Below are positions 26,266-34,683 of a stretch of DNA of 56,608 nucleotides, piece by piece. Source of the stretch: Methanobacteriota archaeon (GTDB lineage Archaea; Thermoplasmatota; Poseidoniia; Poseidoniales; Thalassarchaeaceae); contig JAERSV010000082.1 in assembly GCA_016845345.1 (NCBI GenBank), positions 1 to 56,608 on the forward strand, written 5' to 3'. The notes below the pieces were generated by a model. That model was not told the origin of the DNA and did no database searches. It saw only the letters and a list, made by a program, of their open reading frames with translations. Position 1 is the stretch's first letter; the number at the start of each line of letters is the position of its first letter. A program made the translations under genes and the position numbers.

Positions 26266-28755
26266 ATGGCAGATCCGCGTATCACTGAGAAGCGTTGGAC
26301 AATTGATTTAGAAAAGCGAATCCAAGAAGAGCATTATGCTGATCAAGACCTATACAATTCTAGGTATGGATTTGACCCGACATCTGAAAAAGAACTCTTT
26401 GTGATTGACACACCCCCGCCATATCCCAGTGGGACTTGGCATATTGGAGCAGTTGCTCAATATTCTATGATTGATGTAATTGCTAGAAGCCAGCGTTTGA
26501 TGGGTAAAGAGGTATTCTTCCCTTGGGGTGTTGATAGGAATGGTATCAACATTGAATTCACGGTTGAGAAAAACACAGATAGAAAGATGAAAACTTACGA
26601 TCGTGCGGAATTTCTAAAATTATGTGAAGAAACAATTGAAGAATTTACTCAAGCAATGCGAGATACGGCGGGGAGAGTTGGATTATCTTGTGATTTTGAC
26701 AAAGAATATCTCACCGATTCTCCAGAATATCGTGCAGTGACTCAGGCAATTTTCGTTGACTTATTCAAGCGAGGGGAGATTGTTGAGGATTTACGGCCGA
26801 ACATTTACGACCCAGTTGAAGGCACTACGATTGCAGATGCAGAAGTCGAACGATTACAGAGAATGACTCAACTTGTTGATGTCAAATGGACAACTGAGAG
26901 TGGCGAAGACATCACCATCTCGACAACTCGCCCCGAATTAATTTGCGCTTGCGGTGTTGTCGTTGTCCATCCTGATGATGAAAGATACTTGCATCTCGTA
27001 GGCCAGCAAATACACTTGCCAGTAGACGTAGAGGGGCGAGGCACTAGTGTTGAAATCCGAGCCCACCCATCTGTAAAATCTGAATTTGGTTCTGGTGTTT
27101 TGATGGTTTGTTCTTTTGGTGACCAGAATGACGTGGCCGTTTTCAGGGAATTAGGATTAACCCCTTTCCAAGCAATTGGATTAGATGGATGTATGACTGA
27201 AATCAGCGGACCGTTGTCTGGAATGACAGTTCTAAATGCTCGTGAGTCAGTAATCGCTAGCCTTGAGGAGTCAGGCAGAATAGTGTCGATAGAAGATAGA
27301 CAACAAGAAGTCCCAGTTTCAGAAAGAGGAAAAAATCCGGTTGAAATTATATTGTTGAAAGAATGGTACATCCGACAAACACACAAACAGGAAAGGATTG
27401 CTGAATTAGCTGATGAAATAAATTTCACACCGCCAAGAAACAAGCAATTTTTGTTAGATTGGATGGAAAACATCTCAATTGATTGGCCAATTAGTAGGCG
27501 CCGTTGGTATCACACTGAAATCCCAATATGGTATTCAGAAGACGAACAGAAGGTCATCGTTCCTCCAATTGGCACCTATGTCCAACCGTGGTGTGAAAGT
27601 CCTCCGCCAAATTCAAGAGTGTTAGATAGGGAAACAAAAGAAGACTTAGGTAATTGGTCTGAAATGAAGGAAGGTCTCGGGGATATTCAAGGGGAAGAAA
27701 AAGTGTTCGACACTTGGATGGATTCTTCAAATTCAAACCTCTTTGTTTCAGGCTACCTCAATGATAATGATACCTTTGAACGTGCATTTCCAACAGGTAT
27801 TCGACCTCAAGGAAAGGAAATTGTCCGCACATGGCTGTATTACACTTTGTTGAAATCCGCACTTCTCTTTGACAAACCAGGTTTCAAGAATGTTTGGATT
27901 GATGGTCTTGGAATGGACCCTTGGGGTAGAAAAATGTCGAAGTCATTAGGCAATGGCATTGACGCTGATTCGGTTTTAGAATGTGGAGCAGGTGGTAGGA
28001 CTGGTTCGTGGAAGGTAAAAGGGCCAAATAAGACGGTTAATCTAAAAGCCAACAAAATAGGGTCCGAATGTTTCCGATTATGGAAGGCTTGCGATGCTCA
28101 AGTGGGGGATGACTTCCACATCAATCCAGAAGAAATTGAAGCAAAATATTACGGTGTTTTGACAAAATTATTCAACGTGGCTCGCTTTGCAAGTCAGTTT
28201 GAAATCCCAGAAAATTTGGATACAGCGCCTGTTGATTTAAGCATTTCAGAGCGTTGGATTTTATCCGAATTCGCTCAAGTAAATCTAACAGTTAAAGCGG
28301 CTTGGGAAAATATAGACATCTATACTGCTGCTCAAGCAATCAAAAATTTTGGGACTGGTGTATTCCCCAGTCACTGGCTTGAAATGGCAAAAACTAGAAT
28401 GTACAATGATGACCTTGGAGCGGCATGGACAGCACATCGTATTGTGCGAGATTTACTGACTATGTTCAGCCCGATTTGTCCATTCCTCTGCCACCATCTT
28501 TCATCCACATTATATGGTGAATCGGCTGTTGATATCCGTGAATTCCCTGAGTTGCCTCTCAGTGAATTAGGTGATGGTGAAATAGGTGATAAATTACGTC
28601 AATATTCTTCAATAATTACTGAATTTAATTCGGATGTTTGGGCTGCAAAGAACGAAGCAGGACTAGGTAGGGGTAAACCAATTTCAGGTATTGAAATCCC
28701 ACCTGAACTTGAAGAATTTTCTAGGCATCTAATTACCATGCATAAACTCGAATGA
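26266..28755 (+). CDS. valS: Valyl-tRNA synthetase
   Basis: Charges tRNA-Val. Class I signatures: PPPYPSGTWHIGA (HIGH) near residue 50 and KMSKSLGN near 560. The pattern TPPPYPSG...IDVIARSQRLMGKEVFFPWG is that of archaeal ValRS and not of IleRS or LeuRS. An editing (CP1) domain lies at about 195-350 with STTRPEL. The ISRRRWYHTEIPIWY segment links back to the catalytic core, and an anticodon-binding helix bundle occupies about 650-780. At 829 residues it is slightly short and lacks the C-terminal coiled coil of bacterial ValRS. Ends five bases short of the convergent serA-like gene. Confidence 0.93.
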   Translation: MADPRITEKRWTIDLEKRIQEEHYADQDLYNSRYGFDPTSEKELFVIDTPPPYPSGTWHIGAVAQYSMIDVIARSQRLMGKEVFFPWGVDRNGINIEFTVEKNTDRKMKTYDRAEFLKLCEETIEEFTQAMRDTAGRVGLSCDFDKEYLTDSPEYRAVTQAIFVDLFKRGEIVEDLRPNIYDPVEGTTIADAEVERLQRMTQLVDVKWTTESGEDITISTTRPELICACGVVVVHPDDERYLHLVGQQIHLPVDVEGRGTSVEIRAHPSVKSEFGSGVLMVCSFGDQNDVAVFRELGLTPFQAIGLDGCMTEISGPLSGMTVLNARESVIASLEESGRIVSIEDRQQEVPVSERGKNPVEIILLKEWYIRQTHKQERIAELADEINFTPPRNKQFLLDWMENISIDWPISRRRWYHTEIPIWYSEDEQKVIVPPIGTYVQPWCESPPPNSRVLDRETKEDLGNWSEMKEGLGDIQGEEKVFDTWMDSSNSNLFVSGYLNDNDTFERAFPTGIRPQGKEIVRTWLYYTLLKSALLFDKPGFKNVWIDGLGMDPWGRKMSKSLGNGIDADSVLECGAGGRTGSWKVKGPNKTVNLKANKIGSECFRLWKACDAQVGDDFHINPEEIEAKYYGVLTKLFNVARFASQFEIPENLDTAPVDLSISERWILSEFAQVNLTVKAAWENIDIYTAAQAIKNFGTGVFPSHWLEMAKTRMYNDDLGAAWTAHRIVRDLLTMFSPICPFLCHHLSSTLYGESAVDIREFPELPLSELGDGEIGDKLRQYSSIITEFNSDVWAAKNEAGLGRGKPISGIEIPPELEEFSRHLITMHKLE

Positions 28756-28760
28756 TTGTT

Positions 28761-29750
28761 TCAAAAAATCTCAGGGTTTAGCATTGATTTGGGTTTTTTC
28801 CCATCAAAGAAATCGATGAGTAAAGCAGACATCTCTTCGCCAATTCTTGATTGGGCCTCAATCGTGGCCGCTCCAATATGTGGTGTGCCATGGAAATTTC
28901 TATGTTGGAGAATAGGGTTGTCTAAAGTAGGCTCCTTCTCAAACACGTCAAGTGCTGCCGAAGAAATAATTCCTGATTCTAAAGCCGACAATAGAGCCAC
29001 TTCATCTACGATTCCACCACGTGCACAATTCACAATATGATTGCCACAGGGAACACCGTCGATTCCAATCCCTGGCATCATTTTCATTCTGTTAGAGTTC
29101 ACCAAGTGGTGGGTTTCATCGGTAAGGTTACAGTGAATAGAAATGTGAGTGCATAATCGAAACACCTCATCAATTTCATCATGCAATTGACAGTGCTCAT
29201 CTGCAGCAACTTCAGCAGGTAAGTAAGGGTCGTAGGTGTGAAGTGTCATACCTAAGGCTCGGGCAGCGCGTCCAACACCTTGCGCAATTCTTCCAAAACC
29301 AATCAACCCCAATCGTTTCCCCAATAATTCGGTTCCTCTGAGTTGTTTTTTTGCCCATTCACCTTCTCTCAAAGTACGATCACCTGTCGCGATATGCCTA
29401 GCACACGCTAACAAATGTCCGATGGTCAATTCAACAACAGCATGAGTTGACGCACCAGGTGTGTTACAAACTGCAACCTTACTGTTTGTCGCAATTGTGA
29501 GGTCGATGTTATCAATTCCTACACCTGCTCGGCCGATGAGTTTCAAATTCCCATTTCGGCCGCTGGAATTTTTTATTACTTCATCAGTCATTTTAGTTGC
29601 ACTTCGAATTACTACTGCATCAAATTCAGATAATACACCTGATAGCAATTCATCAGGAGAATAGTGTTGTAACACAACTTCATGACCCTTTTCGCGTAGG
29701 TGATCAACGGCGGAATCATCCATGCCATCAGTAACAGCTATTCTTCCCAT
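28761..29750 (-). CDS. serA: D-3-phosphoglycerate dehydrogenase-like 2-hydroxyacid dehydrogenase
   Basis: 329 residues: catalytic domain halves flank a Rossmann NAD domain (GLIGFGRIAQGVGRAARALG near residue 145). Active-site Arg is in NCARGGIVDE, Glu near FEKEP, and His in GTPHIGAATIEAQ. RAGVGIDNIDL is the N-terminal substrate loop. It lacks the C-terminal ACT regulatory domain of the long SerA forms. Best guess is the first step of serine synthesis, but short forms also act on other 2-hydroxyacids, so substrate is not settled. Divergent from sod across ~110 bases, convergent with valS. Confidence 0.88.
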   Translation of the reverse strand: MGRIAVTDGMDDSAVDHLREKGHEVVLQHYSPDELLSGVLSEFDAVVIRSATKMTDEVIKNSSGRNGNLKLIGRAGVGIDNIDLTIATNSKVAVCNTPGASTHAVVELTIGHLLACARHIATGDRTLREGEWAKKQLRGTELLGKRLGLIGFGRIAQGVGRAARALGMTLHTYDPYLPAEVAADEHCQLHDEIDEVFRLCTHISIHCNLTDETHHLVNSNRMKMMPGIGIDGVPCGNHIVNCARGGIVDEVALLSALESGIISSAALDVFEKEPTLDNPILQHRNFHGTPHIGAATIEAQSRIGEEMSALLIDFFDGKKPKSMLNPEIF

Positions 29751-29860
29751 GATTAATTGGCGGAACTCGGAATGACATCAAGATTGCTCAAGAACTGTTT
29801 GCATAATTAAAGCAAGAATTGATATTGGGGGTCCTTTGATTCGCAGTTTAGGGATGAAAT

Positions 29861-30460
29861 ATGGCCTTTGAATTACCTGACCTTGGATATGATTATGATG
29901 CACTTGAACCGCACTTAGATGCGTTAACTATGGAAATACACCACAGCAAACATCACAATGGTTACACTAACAACCTAAACAATGCTATTGCTCAAACTGA
30001 AATGGAAGGCAAATCCATCGAAGATTTGCTAGCAAATCACACGGATAATCCAGCGGTTAGGAACAATGGTGGCGGATTCTGGAATCATGCTTTGTTCTGG
30101 AATCTAATGTCACCAAATGGTGGCGGTGACCCAACAGGTGATGTAGCAGATGCAATTAATTCTGCATTCGGTTCATTTGAAGAGATGAAGGCAGAATTCA
30201 CCAAAGCAGCGGTAACAAGATTCGGTAGTGGTTGGGCATGGCTTTCAGTTTCTGCTGATGGTTCTTTAGCTATTTCATCCACACCAAACCAAGACAATCC
30301 TCTGATGGATGGGAGCGGTACTCCAATTTTGGCAGTTGATGTTTGGGAGCACGCTTACTACAAGAAATTCGGGCCAGGTCGCGGAGATTATCTTGCGGCA
30401 TGGTGGAATGTTGTAAATTGGGATACTGTCAATGAATTATACCAATCTGCTCAACAGTAA
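29861..30460 (+). CDS. sodA: Superoxide dismutase (Fe/Mn type)
   Basis: Converts superoxide to oxygen and hydrogen peroxide. 199 residues, the normal single-domain length. Metal ligands fall in the expected places: His in [10 protein letters not shown] near residue 27, His in FWNHALFWN near 78, and the Asp/His pair in DVWEHAYY near 160. GSGWAWL is the core motif. No signal peptide, so cytosolic. The ATG is preceded by GGGATGAAAT, and an AT-rich TATA-like stretch (ATAATTAAAG, about 29803-29812) lies ~50 bases upstream. Iron versus manganese cannot be decided with certainty by eye. Its presence indicates regular oxygen exposure. Confidence 0.95.
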   Translation: MAFELPDLGYDYDALEPHLDALTMEIHHSKHHNGYTNNLNNAIAQTEMEGKSIEDLLANHTDNPAVRNNGGGFWNHALFWNLMSPNGGGDPTGDVADAINSAFGSFEEMKAEFTKAAVTRFGSGWAWLSVSADGSLAISSTPNQDNPLMDGSGTPILAVDVWEHAYYKKFGPGRGDYLAAWWNVVNWDTVNELYQSAQQ

Positions 30461-30530
30461 ATGATTGGTTTGGTTAAAGTATAGAACCTCAAAATTTGGT
30501 CAGTTTTGCTGAACATTGACCGACCTCTTC

Positions 30531-31775
30531 ATGAAGTCAAGCAATGGGGCCTGCTTTGTGAATTGGTCCACGGATGACCCAAGCACCCTTGCAGTGGTTG
30601 TGATTTTACTAGTATCGCCTATCTTACTGGTAATTCCCACACAGAGGTTGTGGAGGAAACTTGTATTGAAGTCAGATAATCACAGAAAATACAGAAAAAT
30701 CGTGAAAGGAATCCTCACTCATGGTTACCCATTGCAAATTTTTCGAGCATCCTTGGATAAAACCGCGCGGGGCTTCAAATTAGGTGAAAAAGAACAAGGG
30801 AGAGTAGAAAGTGACATTCTTTATCCTCTGAATACGATGCATTTTTTGATTTTACCATCAATGATTTTATGGCCAATTCTGTCAATTTTTGCAGTGTTCT
30901 TGATATTGCCTCTAATACCATTACTTCGTTTCACTGAATGGGTTATGATTGACAAAGGAGTTCTTGCTTGGATTGTAAAAGTCATCAAGAAATACACTAA
31001 CTGGCAATTAATTGGAGTCCCCAAATTATCCCGGGATGCTCGTAAAGGTGATGTATGGATTCAGGCTTTACATCGTATGCCTACAACCGTATTCTTAGGT
31101 TTGTTTGCATATTTAGTAGTACACTATCTTGATTTCCTTCCAGATATTTTTGCGTTAGCAATCGCTGGTGTTGTCTATTTGTTGTTGGCTTCTCTTGCTA
31201 TAATTACAGCAGTTGCGATTGATGGTGAGTTAGCATTTGCCGATAATGCGCAGAGAAGAATAATCCCACTTGAAGCAATTCTGCAGGATTTGCTGACTCC
31301 AGTAGTCGGTATTGGTCTACTCGTCTTGATAGTTAGGCAAGTTTTCTTGACAATCAGTTACCCGGGTGAGGGTTTGCACGACCCAATTATTTTCGCTATT
31401 TCAATAATGGTTGTTCTTTACACTGCTACTATTGTAGGTGCTTTGATTGAATGGGCAGCGGGAAGACGTGGAAAGGTTATTCGTAATTCTTTCCATAAAC
31501 GCTTGATTGACGACGAAAATCCCGAACTTTATTCTTTTACCAGAAATAAAGATGGAAGCCTAAACCTGCGTAAAATTTGCATGCTTGAGGAATTCTTTGT
31601 AAACGACCATCGGTTCCCTGAGCAGTCATTAGAAGCATCAATCAGATTTGAAGATCTAATGGCATTGCCATCCTTAGTTGAGGAAGGCGTGGTGACCTTA
31701 CCACCCAAAAAACCAGTAAGAAAACTACAGGCTGTGAAAGAATCGACAAAAATAGAAAACTCTGCAGAGGAGTGA
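30531..31775 (+). CDS. Multi-pass membrane protein of unknown function
   Basis: About 414 residues from ATG 30531; a TTG at 30516 is in frame. No clear Shine-Dalgarno is seen, while a TATA-like TTAAAGTATA lies ~55 bases upstream, so a leaderless or short-leader message is likely. About seven hydrophobic helices: one near the N-terminus, two around 100-145, four between about 190 and 320. The N-terminal loop is basic; the last ~90 residues are soluble, basic then acidic. No transporter signature recognised. Follows sod by ~70 bases. Confidence 0.75.
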   Translation: MKSSNGACFVNWSTDDPSTLAVVVILLVSPILLVIPTQRLWRKLVLKSDNHRKYRKIVKGILTHGYPLQIFRASLDKTARGFKLGEKEQGRVESDILYPLNTMHFLILPSMILWPILSIFAVFLILPLIPLLRFTEWVMIDKGVLAWIVKVIKKYTNWQLIGVPKLSRDARKGDVWIQALHRMPTTVFLGLFAYLVVHYLDFLPDIFALAIAGVVYLLLASLAIITAVAIDGELAFADNAQRRIIPLEAILQDLLTPVVGIGLLVLIVRQVFLTISYPGEGLHDPIIFAISIMVVLYTATIVGALIEWAAGRRGKVIRNSFHKRLIDDENPELYSFTRNKDGSLNLRKICMLEEFFVNDHRFPEQSLEASIRFEDLMALPSLVEEGVVTLPPKKPVRKLQAVKESTKIENSAEE

Positions 31776-31776
31776 A

Positions 31777-31791
31777 TTGAAACCGTTTCAA
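31777..31791. terminator. Perfect palindrome at a convergent junction
   Basis: TTGAAAC-C-GTTTCAA: 7-bp inverted repeat with 1-nt centre immediately after the stop of the membrane protein, containing the stop of the convergent Fe-S carrier gene. Same design as the junction at 9361-9375. Likely a two-way 3'-end signal. Confidence 0.4.
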
Positions 31792-32180
31792 CTGAAACTA
31801 CTGCCACAACTACATGCCTTCGATGCATTTGGATTCTCTATCTTAAATCCGCCACCCATCAGAGAATCTTGGAAATCAATTACGATACCTGCAAGTAAAC
31901 TGCTGTCAAAATCTGAAATTGCAATTGGGATTCCACCTACATCCTCAAATTGATGACCTATTTGTTCAGGTTTATCGCCAATCTGCATATCATATAGATA
32001 TCCAGAACACCCACCACGATGAACCGCAAGTGTGAGGACGACGTCTCCTGGTTCAGTATTGAAAATTTCCCGCAACTTGTTGGCCGCGATATCCGTCAAT
32101 ATCACATCAAGAGGAACAATTTCGAAATCCTCTTCACCACTTGTTTCGGAAAGGACTCCACTATCTACCGGACAATCCAT
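31788..32180 (-). CDS. A-type iron-sulfur carrier protein (HesB/IscA/ErpA family)
   Basis: 130 residues. The family's three conserved cysteines are present: one in HRGGCSGYLYDM and two in the C-terminal ACSCGSSF. The domain proper starts near residue 27 (LDVILTDIAANKLREIF); the first ~25 residues are an acidic extension. These proteins carry or insert Fe-S clusters. It stands apart from any suf operon here but close to a formate dehydrogenase block with many Fe-S clusters. The upstream gene, a TrmB-type regulator, ends 30 bases before it on the same strand, so cotranscription is likely. Confidence 0.92.
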   Translation of the reverse strand: MDCPVDSGVLSETSGEEDFEIVPLDVILTDIAANKLREIFNTEPGDVVLTLAVHRGGCSGYLYDMQIGDKPEQIGHQFEDVGGIPIAISDFDSSLLAGIVIDFQDSLMGGGFKIENPNASKACSCGSSFS

Positions 32181-32210
32181 GTTAGTCCCTCTAGCTGATG
32201 GTTGATTAAT

Positions 32211-33584
32211 TCATGTATTCTTTTGGTCAAAAATAATGTCAATACAGCAATGTTTGTTATCTTCACCTGTACATTGTCTCTCAACAGCGGCTGTCTTGAC
32301 ACCGAACATGGTTTCTACAATGCCTTCAAGAATCCCTTCATCTAAATGGCAGAAAGGACCTCCGAATTGAGGTGCTTGTCCACAAGAACCTGCATCATGA
32401 ATTTTAATCGATTGAGGAGGGTTGCCAATTATTTCCATTTCTCCCATGCCCATTTCAGCCCATTCTTTTCTGAGATGGTTCCAGAACTCTTCGTCGGTTT
32501 GAGTAGTAGTTTTGGTATTGGTGACTATTTCTTCACCGATTCTTCGCCCAACTGTTCTCATCAATTCTGAAACATCTATTCCAAGCAATTCCAATTCGGG
32601 AAGATTTGGTTGTGGAGTTAGGAATTCATCTCCTTTGCGAAGGATCGCATTGGTCCAATTCTCATTGTCAGGATGTTGGTCTTGAAGGTCTCGGGCAACA
32701 ATTTCTTTGAACCTTCTATAGAAAGAACCGGCTCCGAGATTAATCTGTAATGGCTCAGTATTTTCACCTAATTCTACAAACGTTCTAGCAGTGGATAATG
32801 GTGTTGCGTTTTTCCAAGTAGCAGTAATCAAGTCTGTTTGCGCTGATAGGAATTCAGGTGCTTCAATGATTAGCGCAGCATCTTCTTTACCGCGCCCAAC
32901 TGGGTTGGTTTCCATTGAGACATTTTGAACAGCAACATCACCATCCACGATACAACCGTGCATTGATACTGATTCACTGTGCCTAATTTCTACAGCGGAA
33001 TTTAATTGTTCATAGAATTTCAGAGTTGCTTTATCAAGGCAAGCTAAAACTTTCACACTTACTCCTCTTGTTGCGGCATCATTTGCGGCCTTCAACGCAC
33101 CAGTTTTGACTAGATGGAGGACTCCATACTTCCCTAGAATTAACCATACAGTGGACTCAGCATCATCGATTATTCGTTCCATTGCCGCTTGAATATAACT
33201 TCGTTCTTTTACAACTGAAAAACTCGGTTCTTTCAATGGTGAAACATGAGAAGAGATGGCATTTTTTCCTTCACTGAATTCGTCATAATGGGCTTTAATT
33301 CTTCGTAATTCTTGTTCTTCATGATTGATTAACTGCTGGAATATTTCTGTGATTGATAAGCCTGTAAATCTCATTGGCTTATCCAATGTAGCCATTACTA
33401 AGCCACGCTCTTGTAATCGTTTCAGAGTGTTATAGGAGTCCATTCTACTGATTCCAATTTCTTTGCCAACTTCACTGGCTTTTAGGGGCGGGGATGTTGA
33501 TAATAGGATTACAACATGTGCCTCTTTCTCTTCCAAACCGATATCCTTCAACCGGGTGTGGAGGGGGGTCGAGTCCGAATCCAT
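32211..33584 (-). CDS. TrmB-type transcriptional regulator with a C-terminal V4R-like domain
   Basis: 457 residues. Residues ~10-75 form the TrmB winged helix (LGLEEKEAHV-like start, LKASEVGKEIGISRMDSYNTLKRL). A helical linker follows, then ~120-260 resembles the TrmB effector domain (IIDDAESTVWLILGKYG). The last ~180 residues end in a cysteine-rich V4R-like motif, CTGEDNKHCCIDI, also with a Cys at about 415. V4R domains bind small hydrophobic ligands or sense redox state. Divergent from fdhD, so it is a candidate regulator of the formate genes; this is inference from position. It shares its strand with the Fe-S carrier gene. Confidence 0.85.
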   Translation of the reverse strand: MDSDSTPLHTRLKDIGLEEKEAHVVILLSTSPPLKASEVGKEIGISRMDSYNTLKRLQERGLVMATLDKPMRFTGLSITEIFQQLINHEEQELRRIKAHYDEFSEGKNAISSHVSPLKEPSFSVVKERSYIQAAMERIIDDAESTVWLILGKYGVLHLVKTGALKAANDAATRGVSVKVLACLDKATLKFYEQLNSAVEIRHSESVSMHGCIVDGDVAVQNVSMETNPVGRGKEDAALIIEAPEFLSAQTDLITATWKNATPLSTARTFVELGENTEPLQINLGAGSFYRRFKEIVARDLQDQHPDNENWTNAILRKGDEFLTPQPNLPELELLGIDVSELMRTVGRRIGEEIVTNTKTTTQTDEEFWNHLRKEWAEMGMGEMEIIGNPPQSIKIHDAGSCGQAPQFGGPFCHLDEGILEGIVETMFGVKTAAVERQCTGEDNKHCCIDIIFDQKNT

Positions 33585-33599
33585 AATTACTGGCGAACG

Positions 33600-33631
33600 C
33601 TCAACTGATTTGAACCAATTGATATGTTGAG
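33600..33631. promoter_or_regulatory. Possible operator between the TrmB gene and fdhD
   Basis: CTCAAC (33600-33605) and GTTGAG (33626-33631) are inverted arms 20 bases apart within the ~90-base divergent gap. The distance (two helix turns centre to centre) suits a dimeric winged-helix regulator. Low confidence; short arms can occur by chance. Confidence 0.25.
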
Positions 33632-33675
33632 AAGAATTAACGAAGCATTAAGTTGTAGTACAGATACAGCATAAT

Positions 33676-34479
33676 GTGTCAGAAGAGCCGACCAAGACAA
33701 CACCTGTCCAAGTTTGGTCAGGTGGCGAAATAATAGCAAGTAAGGATTCCCTTGTAAGCGAGGCTGCTGTGGAAATAATCATCGAAATTGCTGGTGAGCA
33801 GAAAAAATTGGGAATTTTATTGAGGACTCCCGGTGAAGATACAGAATTAGTAACGGGGTGGTTACTGGGTGAGGCAATGATTCAATCTAAATCAGCAATT
33901 CTAAAAATTGAATCTGTGCTTGACCGGGTTGTTGTCAGGATGGACCCAAAGAAGTTTGATTTGTCAGATTTTAGTGAACGTACATTCCCAATCACATCTA
34001 GTTGCGGACTATGTGGTCGAGAAACACTTGATGGGTTAATAATTCCAAGCCGTTTAACTATCTCAGATGAACAATGGGTATCTCCAGAAGTGTTAACTCA
34101 ACTACCTCAAAGACTGACAGATTCTCAAGACCATTTCAAAACCACTGGCGGGCTACACGCTTGCGCACTTTTTGATTATGAGGGGAATTTAATCACTGTA
34201 CGAGAAGATGTTGGGAGACACAATGCTTTGGATAAATTAATTGGTTCGAGGTTGATTGAAAATGAGTTGCCAGCAGAAAAACAAATTCTAATGCTATCAG
34301 GTAGAATTGGATATGAATTGATACAGAAAGCCGCATTGGCAGGAATTCCTGCCATAGCAGGTCTTGGCGCACCTTCAACTATGGCAGTTGATGCCGCAAG
34401 ATCTGCCGGACTTACGTTAATTGGGTTTTTGAAATCCAATAGATTCAACGTCTACACAGGTGGCTGGAGAATCATTTGA
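33676..34479 (+). CDS. fdhD: Formate dehydrogenase sulfurtransferase FdhD
   Basis: Transfers sulfur to the molybdenum/tungsten cofactor, needed for an active formate dehydrogenase. 267 residues from GTG 33676. The catalytic pair sits in SSCGLCGRETLDG near residue 115. TGGLHACALFD, REDVGRHNALDKLIG and LSGRIGYELIQKAALAGIP are family blocks. The 3' end of the gene is repeated in the next 84 bases. The genes for the two formate dehydrogenase subunits follow, so the three probably work as one module. Confidence 0.95.
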   Translation: MSEEPTKTTPVQVWSGGEIIASKDSLVSEAAVEIIIEIAGEQKKLGILLRTPGEDTELVTGWLLGEAMIQSKSAILKIESVLDRVVVRMDPKKFDLSDFSERTFPITSSCGLCGRETLDGLIIPSRLTISDEQWVSPEVLTQLPQRLTDSQDHFKTTGGLHACALFDYEGNLITVREDVGRHNALDKLIGSRLIENELPAEKQILMLSGRIGYELIQKAALAGIPAIAGLGAPSTMAVDAARSAGLTLIGFLKSNRFNVYTGGWRII

Positions 34480-34577
34480 ACGGCGAAGTCCGTTCATGAC
34501 TAAATTGCGTTTTTGAAATCCAATAGATTCAACGTCTACACAGGTGGCTGGAGAGTCATTTGAACGGCGAAATACGT
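34419..34577 (+). repeat. Tandem 84-base duplication of the fdhD 3' end
   Basis: Copy 1 is 34419-34493 and copy 2 is 34503-34577. They match at 71 of 75 positions with an offset of 84 bases (differences at 34424, 34471, 34488 and 34490). Copy 1 carries the real end of fdhD and its stop at 34477-34479. Copy 2 is untranslated debris, since two stops separate it from the gene. No IS or att features flank it. Confidence 0.95.
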
Positions 34578-34623
34578 CAGTGTGGAAATAGGTATTTTGG
34601 TTAAAACGGCTCACGAACATTGA

Positions 34624-34640
34624 CAAAGCCGTAGGCTTTG
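34624..34640. other. Hairpin CAAAGCC-GTA-GGCTTTG
   Basis: 7-bp perfect stem with a GTA loop, ~45 bases upstream of the NuoEF-fusion start. It could be the 3' signal of fdhD or a control element of the formate dehydrogenase genes. Shares the CC-GTA-GG core with elements at 13697, 16789 and 49251. Confidence 0.4.
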
Positions 34641-34683
34641 GGACCCACAAGACAATGTTTGTAATTACTTATGAGGTGAATTG

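Noticed and set aside
26868-27473. Minus-strand 201-codon frame inside valS
   Set aside because: ValRS motifs run through this region in the plus frame, so the antisense frame is a by-product.
34419-34577. Direct repeats as attachment sites or IS target duplication
   Set aside because: The copies are tandem with no insert between them and derive from the fdhD coding end; no integrase or transposase is present.
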